This document shows positions 42,077 to 51,251 of a stretch of DNA of 64,000 nt, one piece after another. The notes beneath the pieces were generated by a model that was not told where the DNA came from, searched no databases, and was given only the letters and a program-made list of their open reading frames with translations. How positions within the stretch are numbered: the first letter of the stretch is position 1; each line of letters begins with the position of its first letter. The stretch is from Halalkalirubrum salinum (GTDB lineage: Archaea; Halobacteriota; Halobacteria; Halobacteriales; Haloferacaceae). The translations under genes and the position numbers were made by a program. The stretch lies in NCBI RefSeq assembly GCF_005543295.1, contig NZ_SRSG01000059.1:75247-139246 (forward strand). The letters are read 5' to 3'.

Positions 42077-44134
42077 GTGTCTCAGCAGGTCGCACGCGTC
42101 GGAACGTTGTTCCTCCACGAAGCCCGCGACAACTACCAGGTCGTCGTCATGCAGGACGGCGATCGGGTGTTCCGCGGTCAGCTCGACGTCAAAGAGACGA
42201 GTGCCGGGCCGCGGCCTGGAAAGTTCAAAAAAAAACAGGGCTCGACCGAAGAGCCGCGTCGACCCGAAGAGTTCGTCGAACTGGCCAGAAACGCCGATCG
42301 GATCCGAATCTCCCAGCAGACCTCTCCAACGGGTCGAAACGAGCTACAGGAGCTACTGGATGGTTACCAACTGGAGGCGCTCGTCGTCCGGACGTGCCGG
42401 CTCTGTGCGCGCAACGGGCGGTACTCACCGATCACTGACGAGACAGCGATCGCGACTGATCACGAGTACATCTGTCCAGACTGTGCAACCCGCGAACTCG
42501 AACGCGAACTCTCGTACAAAGGAGAGTTCACAGCCGCAGCCCAGGAGCGTCTCGAAGACCTCCTGTTTGAGGTGCAGGATCTCGAGCGGATCGTCAACCT
42601 CCTTTCGGGCCAACTCGACCCCGAGCTCACGAAGTTCGACGAAATTTCGGCGACGGTAGAGGACGTCGATCCGTATCCAACGAGTGATCTCGATCTCCAT
42701 CCGAAGCTCCAGTCGATGCTCGAAGATCGCTTCGACTCGCTGTTGCCCGTCCAGAGTCTCTCTGTCCGCAACGGACTGTTAGACGGTAACGATCAGCTGG
42801 TCGTGAGTGCGACCGCAACCGGCAAGACGCTCGTCGGTGAGCTTGCAGGGATCGATCGTGCGCTGAAGGGCAACGGAAAGCTGCTGTTCCTCGTGCCGCT
42901 CGTTGCCCTTGCGAATCAGAAACACGAGGATTTCACCGATCGGTACAGCCAGCTTGGTCTCAACGTGACGATCCGGGTCGGCGCGAGCCGGATCAGCGGC
43001 TCGGGGAGCAGTTTTGATCCGAGCGCGGACGTGATCGTCGGCACGTATGAGGGGATCGACCACGCGCTACGAACCGGAAAAAATCTCGGGGACATTGGTA
43101 CCGTGGTCATTGACGAGGTGCACACACTGAAAGAGCCTGAGCGTGGCCACCGCCTCGACGGGCTGATCTCGCGGCTGAAGTACTACGCTGAGCGGCGTTC
43201 GGCCCGATCGGACGGCTATGACGGCGCGCAGTGGATCTACCTGTCAGCAACGGTTGGCAATCCGGAGTGGCTTGCGCGACAGCTGGAGGCGACGCTGATC
43301 GAATTCGAAGAGCGGCCCGTGCCGATCGATCGTCACGTCACCTTCGCAGACGCCTTAGAGAAGACCCGCATCGAAAACCGGCTGGTCAAACGCGAGTTCG
43401 ACACGAAATCCTCGAAAGGCTACCGCGGGCAGACGATCATTTTCACTAACTCCCGACGTCGCTGCCACGAGATTAGCCGAAAGCTGCAGTACAGCTCCGC
43501 GCCGTATCACGCTGGGCTCGATTATAAGCGCCGAAAGCAGGTCGAACGACAGTTTGCCGACCAGGATCTCGCGGCGGTCGTCACGACCGCAGCGCTGGCG
43601 GCCGGTGTCGACTTCCCCGCCTCGCAGGTGATTTTTGACACGCTTGCGATGGGGATTGAATGGCTCTCCGTACAGGAGTTCAGCCAGATGCTCGGACGGG
43701 CCGGCCGGCCGGACTACCATGATCGCGGCACCGTCTACATGCTCGTCGAGCCGGACTGTTCGTACCACAACTCGATGGAGATGACAGAAGACGAGGTTGC
43801 GTTCAAACTCCTGAAAGGCGAGATGGAGGACGTCAAAAACGTCTACGACGATCACGCCGCCGGCGAAGAGACGCTCGCGAATATCGTCGTCGCCGGCAAG
43901 AAGGCCAAGCGACTGAACGACCGAATGCTCGGCGAGATAGACACGACTCGAGCCGTCGGCCGACTGTTGGAGTGGGAGTTCATTGATGGCCTTGCGCCGA
44001 CACTGCTGGGGCGAGCCGTCTGTCGACATTTCCTCGCACCGGATGACGCGTTTCGGCTGCTCGATGGGATCCGAAACGGGCTTGATCCGTACGCGATCGT
44101 CGCCGAGCAGGAACTGGCCGACGACGATCTGTAG
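42077..44134 (+). CDS. Superfamily II DEAD/DEAH-type helicase (Hel308-like) with N-terminal zinc motif
   Basis: A 685-residue helicase. The N-terminal 200 residues contain a zinc-like pair (CRLCARNGRYSP...YICPDCAT). The core has motif I SATATGKT, motif II DEVH, motif III SAT, motif IV TIIFTNSRR and motif VI QMLGRAGRPDY. The order and sequence resemble Ski2/Hel308 enzymes that unwind DNA at stalled forks. A tandem repeat follows the stop. A GTG start at 42077 is used. The separate DUF5814 protein at 37583 may be its detached partner domain. Confidence 0.88.
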   Translation: MSQQVARVGTLFLHEARDNYQVVVMQDGDRVFRGQLDVKETSAGPRPGKFKKKQGSTEEPRRPEEFVELARNADRIRISQQTSPTGRNELQELLDGYQLEALVVRTCRLCARNGRYSPITDETAIATDHEYICPDCATRELERELSYKGEFTAAAQERLEDLLFEVQDLERIVNLLSGQLDPELTKFDEISATVEDVDPYPTSDLDLHPKLQSMLEDRFDSLLPVQSLSVRNGLLDGNDQLVVSATATGKTLVGELAGIDRALKGNGKLLFLVPLVALANQKHEDFTDRYSQLGLNVTIRVGASRISGSGSSFDPSADVIVGTYEGIDHALRTGKNLGDIGTVVIDEVHTLKEPERGHRLDGLISRLKYYAERRSARSDGYDGAQWIYLSATVGNPEWLARQLEATLIEFEERPVPIDRHVTFADALEKTRIENRLVKREFDTKSSKGYRGQTIIFTNSRRRCHEISRKLQYSSAPYHAGLDYKRRKQVERQFADQDLAAVVTTAALAAGVDFPASQVIFDTLAMGIEWLSVQEFSQMLGRAGRPDYHDRGTVYMLVEPDCSYHNSMEMTEDEVAFKLLKGEMEDVKNVYDDHAAGEETLANIVVAGKKAKRLNDRMLGEIDTTRAVGRLLEWEFIDGLAPTLLGRAVCRHFLAPDDAFRLLDGIRNGLDPYAIVAEQELADDDL

Positions 44135-44151
44135 GGATCGCTTCGAAACAC

Positions 44152-44220
44152 CAGCAGTCAGGGATGACTGAGAATTACAGCAGTCTGAGATGACTGAGAA
44201 TAACGACTGTCTGGGTTGAC
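44152..44220. repeat. 25-26-bp tandem repeat downstream of the helicase gene
   Basis: Units at 44152-44177 (26 bp) and 44178-44202 (25 bp) share CAGCAGTC(A/T)G and GATGACTGAGAAT. A diverged third, ACGACTGTCTGGGTTGAC, runs to 44220. It starts 17 bases after the helicase stop codon and ends some 30 bases before the TATA element of the next gene. Confidence 0.7.
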
Positions 44221-44281
44221 ACCGCGTGGGGGCGCGTCGATCGACATCAACGTTTATATTCACAAACGAGACAGAACAAGT

Positions 44282-44761
44282 ATGAGTGACCAATCGGTTT
44301 CGGGTAGCAATCGCTCACCCACCGCTGAGGAGGCGATGCATCTTACACTCGATATGCCGTTTGAGGATGCAGTCCCCTTCGTCCAGCTCGAACACGAACT
44401 CGCGGACTTTGAGACCGTCAAACTCACGCGACTTGATGAGATGATCGCGGGGATGCTCGGAGAGGAAGTTGAACGGACCGCGTTACTTGTCGTCTGTCAC
44501 CCGGAGATCGCTCGCGACGCGCTGGCGATCGACCAGACGCTCGCTGGGATGCTTCCGTGTACGACAGTCGTCTACGAGCGCCCAGACGATCCGTATGTCC
44601 ATGTCCACCACGTCTCGGCGACGAAGGCGATCCGCGATCTCGGCTGTGCGGATGCCGAGGCAGCCGGGGATGTCGAGGAACTCGTTTCGTTCACCGGCGA
44701 TCGGATGCAGGCGGTCTGGGAAAATATCGAAGCGAACGCCGAGATCGCGACGGCTGTCTGA
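44282..44761 (+). CDS. DUF302-domain protein
   Basis: A 159-residue cytoplasmic protein. The DUF302 core is visible (LTLDMPFEDAVPFVQLEHELADFETVKLTRLDEMI, LLVVCHPEIARDALAIDQTLAGMLPCTTVVYERPDDPYVHVHHVSAT). This family has no established biochemical role, though some members are linked to redox or sulfur stress. TTTATATT at about 44251-44258 lies 24-31 nt before the ATG at 44282 and fixes this start. Confidence 0.88.
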   Translation: MSDQSVSGSNRSPTAEEAMHLTLDMPFEDAVPFVQLEHELADFETVKLTRLDEMIAGMLGEEVERTALLVVCHPEIARDALAIDQTLAGMLPCTTVVYERPDDPYVHVHHVSATKAIRDLGCADAEAAGDVEELVSFTGDRMQAVWENIEANAEIATAV

Positions 44762-44927
44762 GCAGTCCCGCCTTTTCTACACATGTTGTAATCACGAGCG
44801 CTGTAGCTCCCGCTTCGAGGAGTAGCCTGCAAAAAATTCGATCGGAACTGACGCGTGTGCGTCGTAGGCCGACGATTGAAAACCGATACGCGAAATGAGG
44901 GTGTGGTGTAGGCTCGTGTGGCCGCGC

Positions 44928-46607
44928 TTACATCGCGCCGCCCATGCCGCCCATGCCACCCATACCGCCCATACCACCCATACCGCCGCCGGCTGGCATG
45001 TCGTCGTCATCGTCGTCAGTCGACGCGCGGAGGTCGCCCGCGGCGATGACATCGTCGATTCGGAGAATCATGACGGCTGCCTCGGTGGCCGATTCGATCG
45101 CCTGGGTCTTGACACGGAGCGGCTCGACAACGCCTTCTGCCTCCATGTCGATCACGTCGCCGCTGTACGCGTCGAGGCCCGCACCAAACTCGCCGGCGTC
45201 GTGGCGCGAGCGCAGATCAACGAGCGAGTCGATCGGGTCGTGACCCGCGTTCTCTGCGAGGGTCCGTGGGATGACTTCGAGCGCGTCGGCGAACGCCTCA
45301 ACAGCGAGCTGCTCGCGACCGCCGACAGAGTCTGCGAAGTCGCGAAGCTGCAGAGCGAGTTCGGTCTCAGCTGCGCCGCCGCCGGGCAGAACCTTGCCGT
45401 CTTCGAGCGTGGTGCGAACGACGCCGAGGGAGTCCTCGATCGCGCGTTCGACCTCGTCAACAACGTGTTCGGTGCCGCCGCGGACGACGAGGGTGACGCT
45501 CTTTGCGTCCTCGACGTCCTCGACGAAGAGCCGCTCGTCGCCGCCGATGTCCTTCTGGGCGACCGAGCCCGCAAAGCCGAGGTCGTCCTCGGTGATGTCG
45601 TCGAGGTTGGCAACGACGCGAGCGCCGGTCGATCGCGCGAGTGCCTTCAGGTCAGAGTCCTTGACGCGGCGGGCCGCGATGATGCCCTCCTCGGCGAGGT
45701 AGTGTTGGGCCATGTCGTCGATCCCGTCGCCAACGAAGACGACGTCAACGCCGACATCAACGAGCTGATCGACCATCTCCTTGAGCTGGGCTTCCTCCTG
45801 GTCGAGGAACTCCTGCAGCTGGGAGGGATCGGTGACGTTGACTTCGGCGTCGATCTCGGTCTCTTTGATCTCGAGTGCGCCATCGAAAACGGCCACGTTG
45901 GCGTCCTCGACGCCGTATGGCATGTTGTCGTGAACGCGCTCTTTGTCGACGACGACACCCTCGATGAGCTCGGAGGTGTCGATCGAGCCGCCGACGACCT
46001 TCTCGACATTGACGTTGTCGGTGTCGATCTCGTCGTCGTCCTGCACGGCCAAGACAGCGTCGACGACCAGATCGGCGAGTAGGTCTTTCGCGCCTTCGGC
46101 GCCCTTGCCGGTCATCGCCGTCTTTGCGATCTCGACAAGCACCTCGCGGTTGTCGGTGCCGACGTCGATCGCTTCGTTCTCGACGATCTCTTTGGCCTTC
46201 TCGGCGGCCTGTCGGAACCCTTGCGCGATCGTTGTCGCGTGGATGTCCGAATCGAGCAGGTCTTCTGCCTCATCGAGGAGTTCGCCGGCGATGACGACAG
46301 CGGACGTGGTCCCGTCGCCGACCTCGTCCTCTTGGGTCTCGGAGACCTCGACGATCATGTTCGCCGCCGGGTGGTCGATGTCCATCTCTTTGAGGATGGT
46401 AACGCCGTCGTTCGTGACGACGACCGATCCCCCCGAGTCAACGAGCATTTTGTCCATTCCTTTCGGTCCGAGCGTGGTGCGGACCGACTCCGCGACGGCC
46501 TTGCCCGCGGAGATGTTCATTGTCTGCGCGTCTTTACCGGATGTGCGCTGGCTGTCCTCCGAGAGTACGATCATGGGCTGGTTGCCCATCCGCTGTCGCT
46601 GAGACAT
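44928..46607 (-). CDS. Thermosome subunit (group II chaperonin)
   Basis: A 559-residue chaperonin subunit starting [31 protein letters not shown]-binding motifs are clear ([47 protein letters not shown], and [12 protein letters not shown] near residue 400). It ends in a Gly-Met repeat tail ([11 protein letters not shown]) typical of haloarchaeal Cct/Ths proteins. It folds proteins in a double-ring complex. The start at 46607 is supported by a TATA-like element 27-33 nt upstream. Which paralogue it is (thsA or thsB) cannot be decided. Confidence 0.96.
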   Translation of the reverse strand: MSQRQRMGNQPMIVLSEDSQRTSGKDAQTMNISAGKAVAESVRTTLGPKGMDKMLVDSGGSVVVTNDGVTILKEMDIDHPAANMIVEVSETQEDEVGDGTTSAVVIAGELLDEAEDLLDSDIHATTIAQGFRQAAEKAKEIVENEAIDVGTDNREVLVEIAKTAMTGKGAEGAKDLLADLVVDAVLAVQDDDEIDTDNVNVEKVVGGSIDTSELIEGVVVDKERVHDNMPYGVEDANVAVFDGALEIKETEIDAEVNVTDPSQLQEFLDQEEAQLKEMVDQLVDVGVDVVFVGDGIDDMAQHYLAEEGIIAARRVKDSDLKALARSTGARVVANLDDITEDDLGFAGSVAQKDIGGDERLFVEDVEDAKSVTLVVRGGTEHVVDEVERAIEDSLGVVRTTLEDGKVLPGGGAAETELALQLRDFADSVGGREQLAVEAFADALEVIPRTLAENAGHDPIDSLVDLRSRHDAGEFGAGLDAYSGDVIDMEAEGVVEPLRVKTQAIESATEAAVMILRIDDVIAAGDLRASTDDDDDDMPAGGGMGGMGGMGGMGGMGGAM

Positions 46608-46632
46608 AATCACTCACCGATTGTTTGTGCTT

Positions 46633-46642
46633 CTATAAAAAA
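46633..46642 (-). promoter_or_regulatory. Thermosome promoter (TATA box)
   Basis: On the minus strand the sequence reads CGAAGCTTTTTTATAGAAGC, giving a strong TATA box (TTTTTTATAG) about 30 nt upstream of the start codon. A purine-containing CGAAGC element precedes it in the BRE position. This layout fits the strong, heat-inducible promoters known for haloarchaeal chaperonin genes. Confidence 0.5.
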
Positions 46643-46748
46643 GCTTCGAAAAATGGTTCGCTAATCGCCATACGTGGGCGTGGTTACCTATGGCATGGAT
46701 AGGCATCTATGTATGGTATGTATTGACTAGATCCAATCGCCGGATACG

Positions 46749-47291
46749 TTATCGAGGCTGTCCGAGATCGGGCCCGCCTGTGAGCTCGTTGTGTTTGCGT
46801 TCGAGGAACGAGTACACGGCACCGTGCGGCGCGCCGTCGAGGATCATCGAAACCGCCTGTCGAACCGCCTCAACTTCTTCAGGGTCGCCGATAATCCCGA
46901 GGGTTGAGCCGTAGATCACGACGTGTGCGCCGGTGAGTTCCTCCATCAGTTCTCGGGTACGACCGTTCTCGCCGATCAGCCGACCCTTCTGTCGACGGAG
47001 GTCGTTTTTGTTTCGGGTCTGGGCGTCGAGTTTGATCAGATCGAACATCCGCAGATCGCCGTCCAGAAGCGTCAAGGCGGTTTCAGGTTTAAAACCGCGC
47101 CCGATTGCCCGGACGATATCGGGTGCGTCAAGCGCCGTGACGGGATCGCCGACGGATTCAACCGCGACGGAGCCAGATTCCGAATCGATGTCGAGACGGA
47201 CCTCCGCGCGGGATTCAATTTCCCGCATCGTCTCACCACCCTCGCCGATGAGGACGCCGATCCGGTCCTGCGGAATCGTGACGTGTTGCAT
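46749..47291 (-). CDS. Two-KH-domain RNA-binding protein (archaeal Krr1/Pno1-like)
   Basis: A 180-residue protein with KH domain 1 (about residues 1-75, GVLIGEGGETMREIESRAEVRLDID, with the GEGG loop) and KH domain 2 (about 95-165, GRLIGENGRTRELMEELTGAHVVIYGSTLGIIG, with the GENG loop). The family is the archaeal relative of Dim2/Pno1, a small-subunit ribosome assembly factor. RIO1 kinase, with which such proteins act in eukaryotic 40S maturation, is encoded at 51351 on the same strand. Confidence 0.92.
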   Translation of the reverse strand: MQHVTIPQDRIGVLIGEGGETMREIESRAEVRLDIDSESGSVAVESVGDPVTALDAPDIVRAIGRGFKPETALTLLDGDLRMFDLIKLDAQTRNKNDLRRQKGRLIGENGRTRELMEELTGAHVVIYGSTLGIIGDPEEVEAVRQAVSMILDGAPHGAVYSFLERKHNELTGGPDLGQPR

Positions 47292-47368
47292 GGGTGTAGT
47301 ACCGCTCGGACCCGTTTAACGCTGTTTACTTGCTATCCCAACAAGTATATATTATCGTGTAGACATTC

Positions 47369-48163
47369 ATGGATATGGATAAATTGTATCGCCGTCGACA
47401 GCTGTTAGCCGCTGGTGCAACCGCCGGTGCCGTCGCTGCTGCCGGGTGTCTGGGAACACGTGAGGGGGCGGTCCCGGCGCCGACCGTGACCGACGATCGG
47501 ATCGACGACGAGTGGCGGGTAGTCGACGAATCAAACGACCAGGTCTTCGAAGAGTCCTACGGCCCGATCACCGTCCAGGCGCTGTCTCGATCGACAGTCT
47601 ACGAGTACGTAAGCGTGGCCGAATCGATCGCCGAAACGCTTGACGCCGAAGGGTCGCCAGTCATGTTTTTCACGACCCGGATCGACCTCCGTCCAGCGAT
47701 CGACTCGCTTCCGTTTGGTGTCGGCCGCGATCGTATCATGACAGAAGTCGAAACCGCCGCCGAGGAGGCATTCCGAGCCGAGCTCGAAAATAGCGGGATC
47801 GAGAACGTCGATACAGCCGATACGCGGACGATCGAGGTCGACACAGGACACGAAGCCACACTGTTCGAGTTTTCGGGGACGTATCCGGTCGCTGGCGAAC
47901 TCTCGTTCGGCGGACTTTCTCAGTCGTTCGACGACGAGATCGAGATCGCCGCTCACGTGGGTGTATGGCACGACGGAACTGACGTGTTACTCGCTGGCGG
48001 TGCGTATCCCACCGACCCGCTCGTCGAACCGTTCGAAGAGACGATCGAAGACGCACCCGTCGAAGTCGGAGACGTACTCGACAGTGACACCGAAGAGGCG
48101 CTCTCGACTGATCCCGAAACGTTCGAGGAAGACATCGATGCGTTGCTCCGCTCTGTCGAGTAG
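47369..48163 (+). CDS. Tat-exported lipoprotein (DUF6517-like)
   Basis: A 264-residue protein with a Tat signal (YRRRQLLAAGATAGAVAAAG) followed by a lipobox Cys at residue 27 (AAAGC), so it is probably exported folded and lipid-anchored. The mature part (DEWRVVDESNDQVFEESYGPITVQALSRSTVYEY and onward) resembles the haloarchaeal DUF6517 family, whose role is unknown. TATATATTA at about 47346-47354 fits a start at the second ATG (47375) slightly better than at 47369. Its stop codon lies inside a duplicated 26-bp segment. Confidence 0.78.
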   Translation: MDMDKLYRRRQLLAAGATAGAVAAAGCLGTREGAVPAPTVTDDRIDDEWRVVDESNDQVFEESYGPITVQALSRSTVYEYVSVAESIAETLDAEGSPVMFFTTRIDLRPAIDSLPFGVGRDRIMTEVETAAEEAFRAELENSGIENVDTADTRTIEVDTGHEATLFEFSGTYPVAGELSFGGLSQSFDDEIEIAAHVGVWHDGTDVLLAGGAYPTDPLVEPFEETIEDAPVEVGDVLDSDTEEALSTDPETFEEDIDALLRSVE

Positions 48164-48188
48164 ACGCATTGCTCCGCTCTGTCGAGGT
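48137..48188. repeat. 26-bp duplication spanning the lipoprotein gene stop codon
   Basis: Two adjacent 26-bp units (48137-48162 and 48163-48188) share GATGCGTTGCTCCGCTCTGT or GACGCATTGCTCCGCTCTGT and differ at only three or four bases. The first unit encodes Asp-Ala-Leu-Leu-Arg-Ser-Val-Glu and includes the first two bases of the TAG stop. Confidence 0.85.
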
Positions 48189-48262
48189 GGCACGGTTGAC
48201 CACACGCAGCCTTAACTTCCGGGAACGGCGTGTTTTTGCGAGACTCGACCGAACGATTGGAT

Positions 48263-49309
48263 ATGCGTGCTGCTATCTTTCATGGCCCCGGCGAGATTGG
48301 CGTCGAAGACCGACCGCGACCGACGATTGAGTCGCCGACCGACGCGATCGTCCGCGTGACCCACACCGCAATCTGCGGCTCTGACTTGTGGTTTTATCGC
48401 GGCGACAGCGATCGCGATCCAGGCACTCCGGTCGGCCACGAACCCATGGGAATCGTCGAGTCGGTCGGCGACGATGTGGTCTCGGTCGCGCCGGGTGATC
48501 GCGTGCTCGCGCCGTTCGCGATCTCCTGTGGCTCCTGTGAGTTCTGCCGGAAGGGACTGCACACCTCCTGTGTCAACCGCGACTCGTGGGGCGGCGATAA
48601 CGGCGGCGGGCAGGGCGAGTACGTCCGCTCGACGCACGCTGGCGGAACGCTTGTCCGCGTCCCTGATCGCTACGCCGACGACGAGGGCGTGCTTCGATCG
48701 CTCCTCCCCCTCACAGACGTGATGGGAACCGGCCACCACGCCGCCGTGAGCGCAGGTGTCGAGGCTGGTTCGACCGCAGTTGTGATCGGCGACGGGGCGG
48801 TGGGCCTGTGTGGTGTGCTGGCCGCTCGTCGGCTCGGGGCTGAACGGATCATTGCGGTCGGCCACCACGAGGACCGACTTGAGATCGCCCGCGAATTCGG
48901 CGCAACCGAGACTGTCTCTGCGCGCGGTGACGCGGCGATCGATCGGATCACAGCGCTCACCTACGGCGGCGCAAATCACGTGATGGAGTGTGTTGGCGCG
49001 GCGAGCGCGATGAACACGGCGATCGAGGTCGCCCGGCCAGGTGGAACGATCGGCTACGTCGGCGTCCCGTACGGCGTCGAATCCGAAGGACTGGATGTCT
49101 TCGGCTTGTTTGGCGACAACATCACACTCCGCGGCGGCGTCGCGCCCGTCCGCGCATACGCTGACGAACTGATGGCAGACATCCTTGGCGGGACGCTCGA
49201 TCCCTCCCCGATCTTCACTGAGACGATCGGCCTCAGCGAGGTCGCAGAGGGCTACCGAATGATGGACGAGCGCGAGGCGATCAAGGTGCTCGTCAAGCCA
49301 CAGGAGTGA
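48263..49309 (+). CDS. Zinc-dependent medium-chain alcohol dehydrogenase
   Basis: A 348-residue MDR-family dehydrogenase. The catalytic zinc ligands are in AICGSDLWFY and GHEPMG. The structural zinc cysteines are in CGSCEFCRKGLHTSC (about residues 94-108), and the Rossmann motif is GDGAVGLCG (about 177-185). The NRDSWGGDNGGGQGEYVR loop resembles members acting on secondary alcohols or glycerol/threonine-type substrates, but the substrate is not certain. The ATG at 48263 (MRAAIFHGPGEIGVED) is the family start; an in-frame ATG 11 codons upstream is less likely. Confidence 0.9.
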   Translation: MRAAIFHGPGEIGVEDRPRPTIESPTDAIVRVTHTAICGSDLWFYRGDSDRDPGTPVGHEPMGIVESVGDDVVSVAPGDRVLAPFAISCGSCEFCRKGLHTSCVNRDSWGGDNGGGQGEYVRSTHAGGTLVRVPDRYADDEGVLRSLLPLTDVMGTGHHAAVSAGVEAGSTAVVIGDGAVGLCGVLAARRLGAERIIAVGHHEDRLEIAREFGATETVSARGDAAIDRITALTYGGANHVMECVGAASAMNTAIEVARPGGTIGYVGVPYGVESEGLDVFGLFGDNITLRGGVAPVRAYADELMADILGGTLDPSPIFTETIGLSEVAEGYRMMDEREAIKVLVKPQE

Positions 49310-49354
49310 CCGATCGCCGAAACGTACAGGCCGATCGAGCCGAAACAGTCGAGC

Positions 49355-50023
49355 ATGTCCCTCGAAACGTCCGATCGACCGCAGCTATACGTCGTGAGAA
49401 ACGAGGTCGATCCGGACCACGAGTATCACTGTGATGCACTCGCCGCTCGGTTCCCCGACGCAATCGAGGTCGACTACCCCGCTGGCGAGCGCGTTTCACT
49501 GGATGACGCCGACGGCGTCGTGCTGACAGGCAGCACCGCCGGCGTGTACGAGGCCGATCGGCATCCGTGGATCGACGAACAAAAAGCGCTGGTCCGCGAA
49601 CTCGTCGATCGGCAGATCCCCACACTCGGGGTGTGTTTCGGCCACCAGATCGCAAACGCTGCTCTCGGTGGGCGCGTCGAACACGTTGGAACCGACGCGA
49701 CACTCGTCCAGGCCGAACTCGACAGCGATCCACTCTTTTCGGGAATCGAATCGGTCGTCGTCTCGCTTCACGGCGATCACGTCACGAAGGCAGGTGCGAA
49801 AATGGACGTGATTGCGTCGGCCGAGCACTGTCAGATCTACGGCACGCGACACCGATCGGCTCCCCTCTGGACGGTGCAGTTTCACCCCGAAATCACCGCG
49901 TCCCTTCGCGATCGGCTGATCGAGGATTTTGAGTGGCACTCCTCACAATACTCGTTTGCGGATGTCGATGCTGAGGGGCTGTTTGATAACTATCGCGCGT
50001 GCGTCGATCGTGGGGACTGCTGA
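49355..50023 (+). CDS. Class I glutamine amidotransferase domain protein
   Basis: A 222-residue stand-alone GATase with nucleophile Cys in GVCFGHQIAN, the oxyanion strand GVVLTGSTAGVYEADRHPW, and His-Glu in TVQFHPEIT. It is a distant paralogue of the protein at 33881-34621; both read like GMP-synthase glutaminase domains without a synthetase partner. A gamma-glutamyl hydrolase or amidotransferase role is plausible. It follows the alcohol dehydrogenase by 45 bases and may be in the same transcript. Confidence 0.87.
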   Translation: MSLETSDRPQLYVVRNEVDPDHEYHCDALAARFPDAIEVDYPAGERVSLDDADGVVLTGSTAGVYEADRHPWIDEQKALVRELVDRQIPTLGVCFGHQIANAALGGRVEHVGTDATLVQAELDSDPLFSGIESVVVSLHGDHVTKAGAKMDVIASAEHCQIYGTRHRSAPLWTVQFHPEITASLRDRLIEDFEWHSSQYSFADVDAEGLFDNYRACVDRGDC

Positions 50024-50230
50024 CGTTGGCGGCGATCGTGGTGTGGTGGCGGACCGTATGCCTACGTGTTTTTATTAGATTACTTTGGACTGTTCGACCT
50101 TACCGCAGGAGTACGGGTACACGCGCATTCACCCAGATAATGTGTAACACAATATCGCTGTGTTTGGTAAGCCGATCGGGTTTTCAAAAACTCATATATA
50201 ACGATACAGCGCCTGGCCATAGGGAGCGTT
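50024..50230. other. AT-rich spacer with promoter of the ferritin-like gene
   Basis: No open frame is convincing here. A T-rich stretch (GTGTTTTTATTAGATTAC, about 50069-50086) just after the GATase gene could terminate transcription. CATATATAACG (about 50193-50203) is a good TATA box about 30 nt before the GTG of the next gene. Confidence 0.4.
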
Positions 50231-51226
50231 GTGGTACATCCAAGCGAAGACACTAGCGAACGGTCATTGAAGAGTACGTTCAACAACACACGACGGCAGT
50301 TCGTTGCCGGGACAGTAGGCGTCCTGGCGGCTGGAGGCGCACTTACTGGATCTGTGCTCGCAGATGAGCACGAAGATGACGAAGACAACGAGGAGAACGG
50401 CGAAGAAAACGGCGATGAGGAAGTACCCGAGTCGGAGTTTGAGGACGATGTGGCGATCCTCAACTACGCCCTGACGCTCGAGTACCTTGAGGCGCGGTTC
50501 TATCAGGAGGGCCTCGACAACATCGGTGAGGATGCGCTCTGTAACTGCGAAGCGCTTGAAGAGGACAGTTATTTGGGCGAGAATGCGTACAGCGAACTCC
50601 GTACGATTCAAGAGCACGAGGAATCCCACGTCGAGACGCTCGTTGAGGCTATTGAGAGTCTCGATGGAGAACCGGTTGAGGAACCCGAGTTTGACTTCGG
50701 ACTGGCAGTAGAGTACCCGATGGCGTTCCTCGGGACGGCTGCCCAACTCGAAGATATCGGAGTATCTGCCTACGCGGGCGCGGCACCGTACATCGAAAAC
50801 GAGGATCTGGTTGCGCCGGCGCTCGGGATCCACAGCGTCGAGGCACGGCACGCTTCGTTCCTGCGGACACTGACCGGCCAGACCAGCTTCCCAGACGTAA
50901 TCGACGAGCCCCGATCACGGGCAGAGGTTCTTGAACTTGCCGGACAGTTCATTGTTGATGCGGAAGAGGACGCAGATGACGAGGACGATGAAACGTCTGA
51001 CGGTGAGGACGACATGCCAGACGACGAGGGGGACTCCGGGAACGGAAATGGCGACGGCAACGAAACGGACACGGATAACGGCACTGGAAACGAAACGGAC
51101 ACCGGGAACGGAACCGGCAACGAAACGGACACCGGAACCGGCAACGAGACGGATACCGGGAACGGAAATGGCAACGAAACGGACACCGGGAACGGAAATG
51201 GCAACGAAACGTCCGATTCGTCATAA
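50231..51226 (+). CDS. Tat-exported ferritin-like protein with sequon-rich repeat tail
   Basis: A 331-residue protein with a Tat signal (NTRRQFVAGTVGVLAAGGALTG), an acidic linker, and a ferritin-like four-helix domain (about residues 70-240). The latter shows ALTLEYLEARFYQEGLDNIG, QEHEESHVETLVEAIESL, and later IHSVEARHASFLR with Glu/His metal-type positions. The C-terminal 60 residues are a repeat of N-E-T-D-T-G-N-G carrying about eight N-x-T/S sequons, suggesting dense surface N-glycosylation. A GTG start is supported by TATATA about 30 nt upstream. Whether it oxidises metal is not known. Confidence 0.85.
   Translation: MVHPSEDTSERSLKSTFNNTRRQFVAGTVGVLAAGGALTGSVLADEHEDDEDNEENGEENGDEEVPESEFEDDVAILNYALTLEYLEARFYQEGLDNIGEDALCNCEALEEDSYLGENAYSELRTIQEHEESHVETLVEAIESLDGEPVEEPEFDFGLAVEYPMAFLGTAAQLEDIGVSAYAGAAPYIENEDLVAPALGIHSVEARHASFLRTLTGQTSFPDVIDEPRSRAEVLELAGQFIVDAEEDADDEDDETSDGEDDMPDDEGDSGNGNGDGNETDTDNGTGNETDTGNGTGNETDTGTGNETDTGNGNGNETDTGNGNGNETSDSS
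51036..51216 (+). repeat. In-frame Asn/Glu/Thr/Gly repeat encoding multiple N-glycosylation sequons
   Basis: Near-identical blocks of GGAAACGAAACGGACACCGG and GGGAACGGAAATGGCAACGA recur in frame at the 3' end of the ferritin-like gene. They encode the pattern (T)GNETDTGNGNG about six times. The repeat ends a few codons before the stop. Confidence 0.85.
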
Positions 51227-51251
51227 TCCTTAAGAATTACATCACTAGCTG

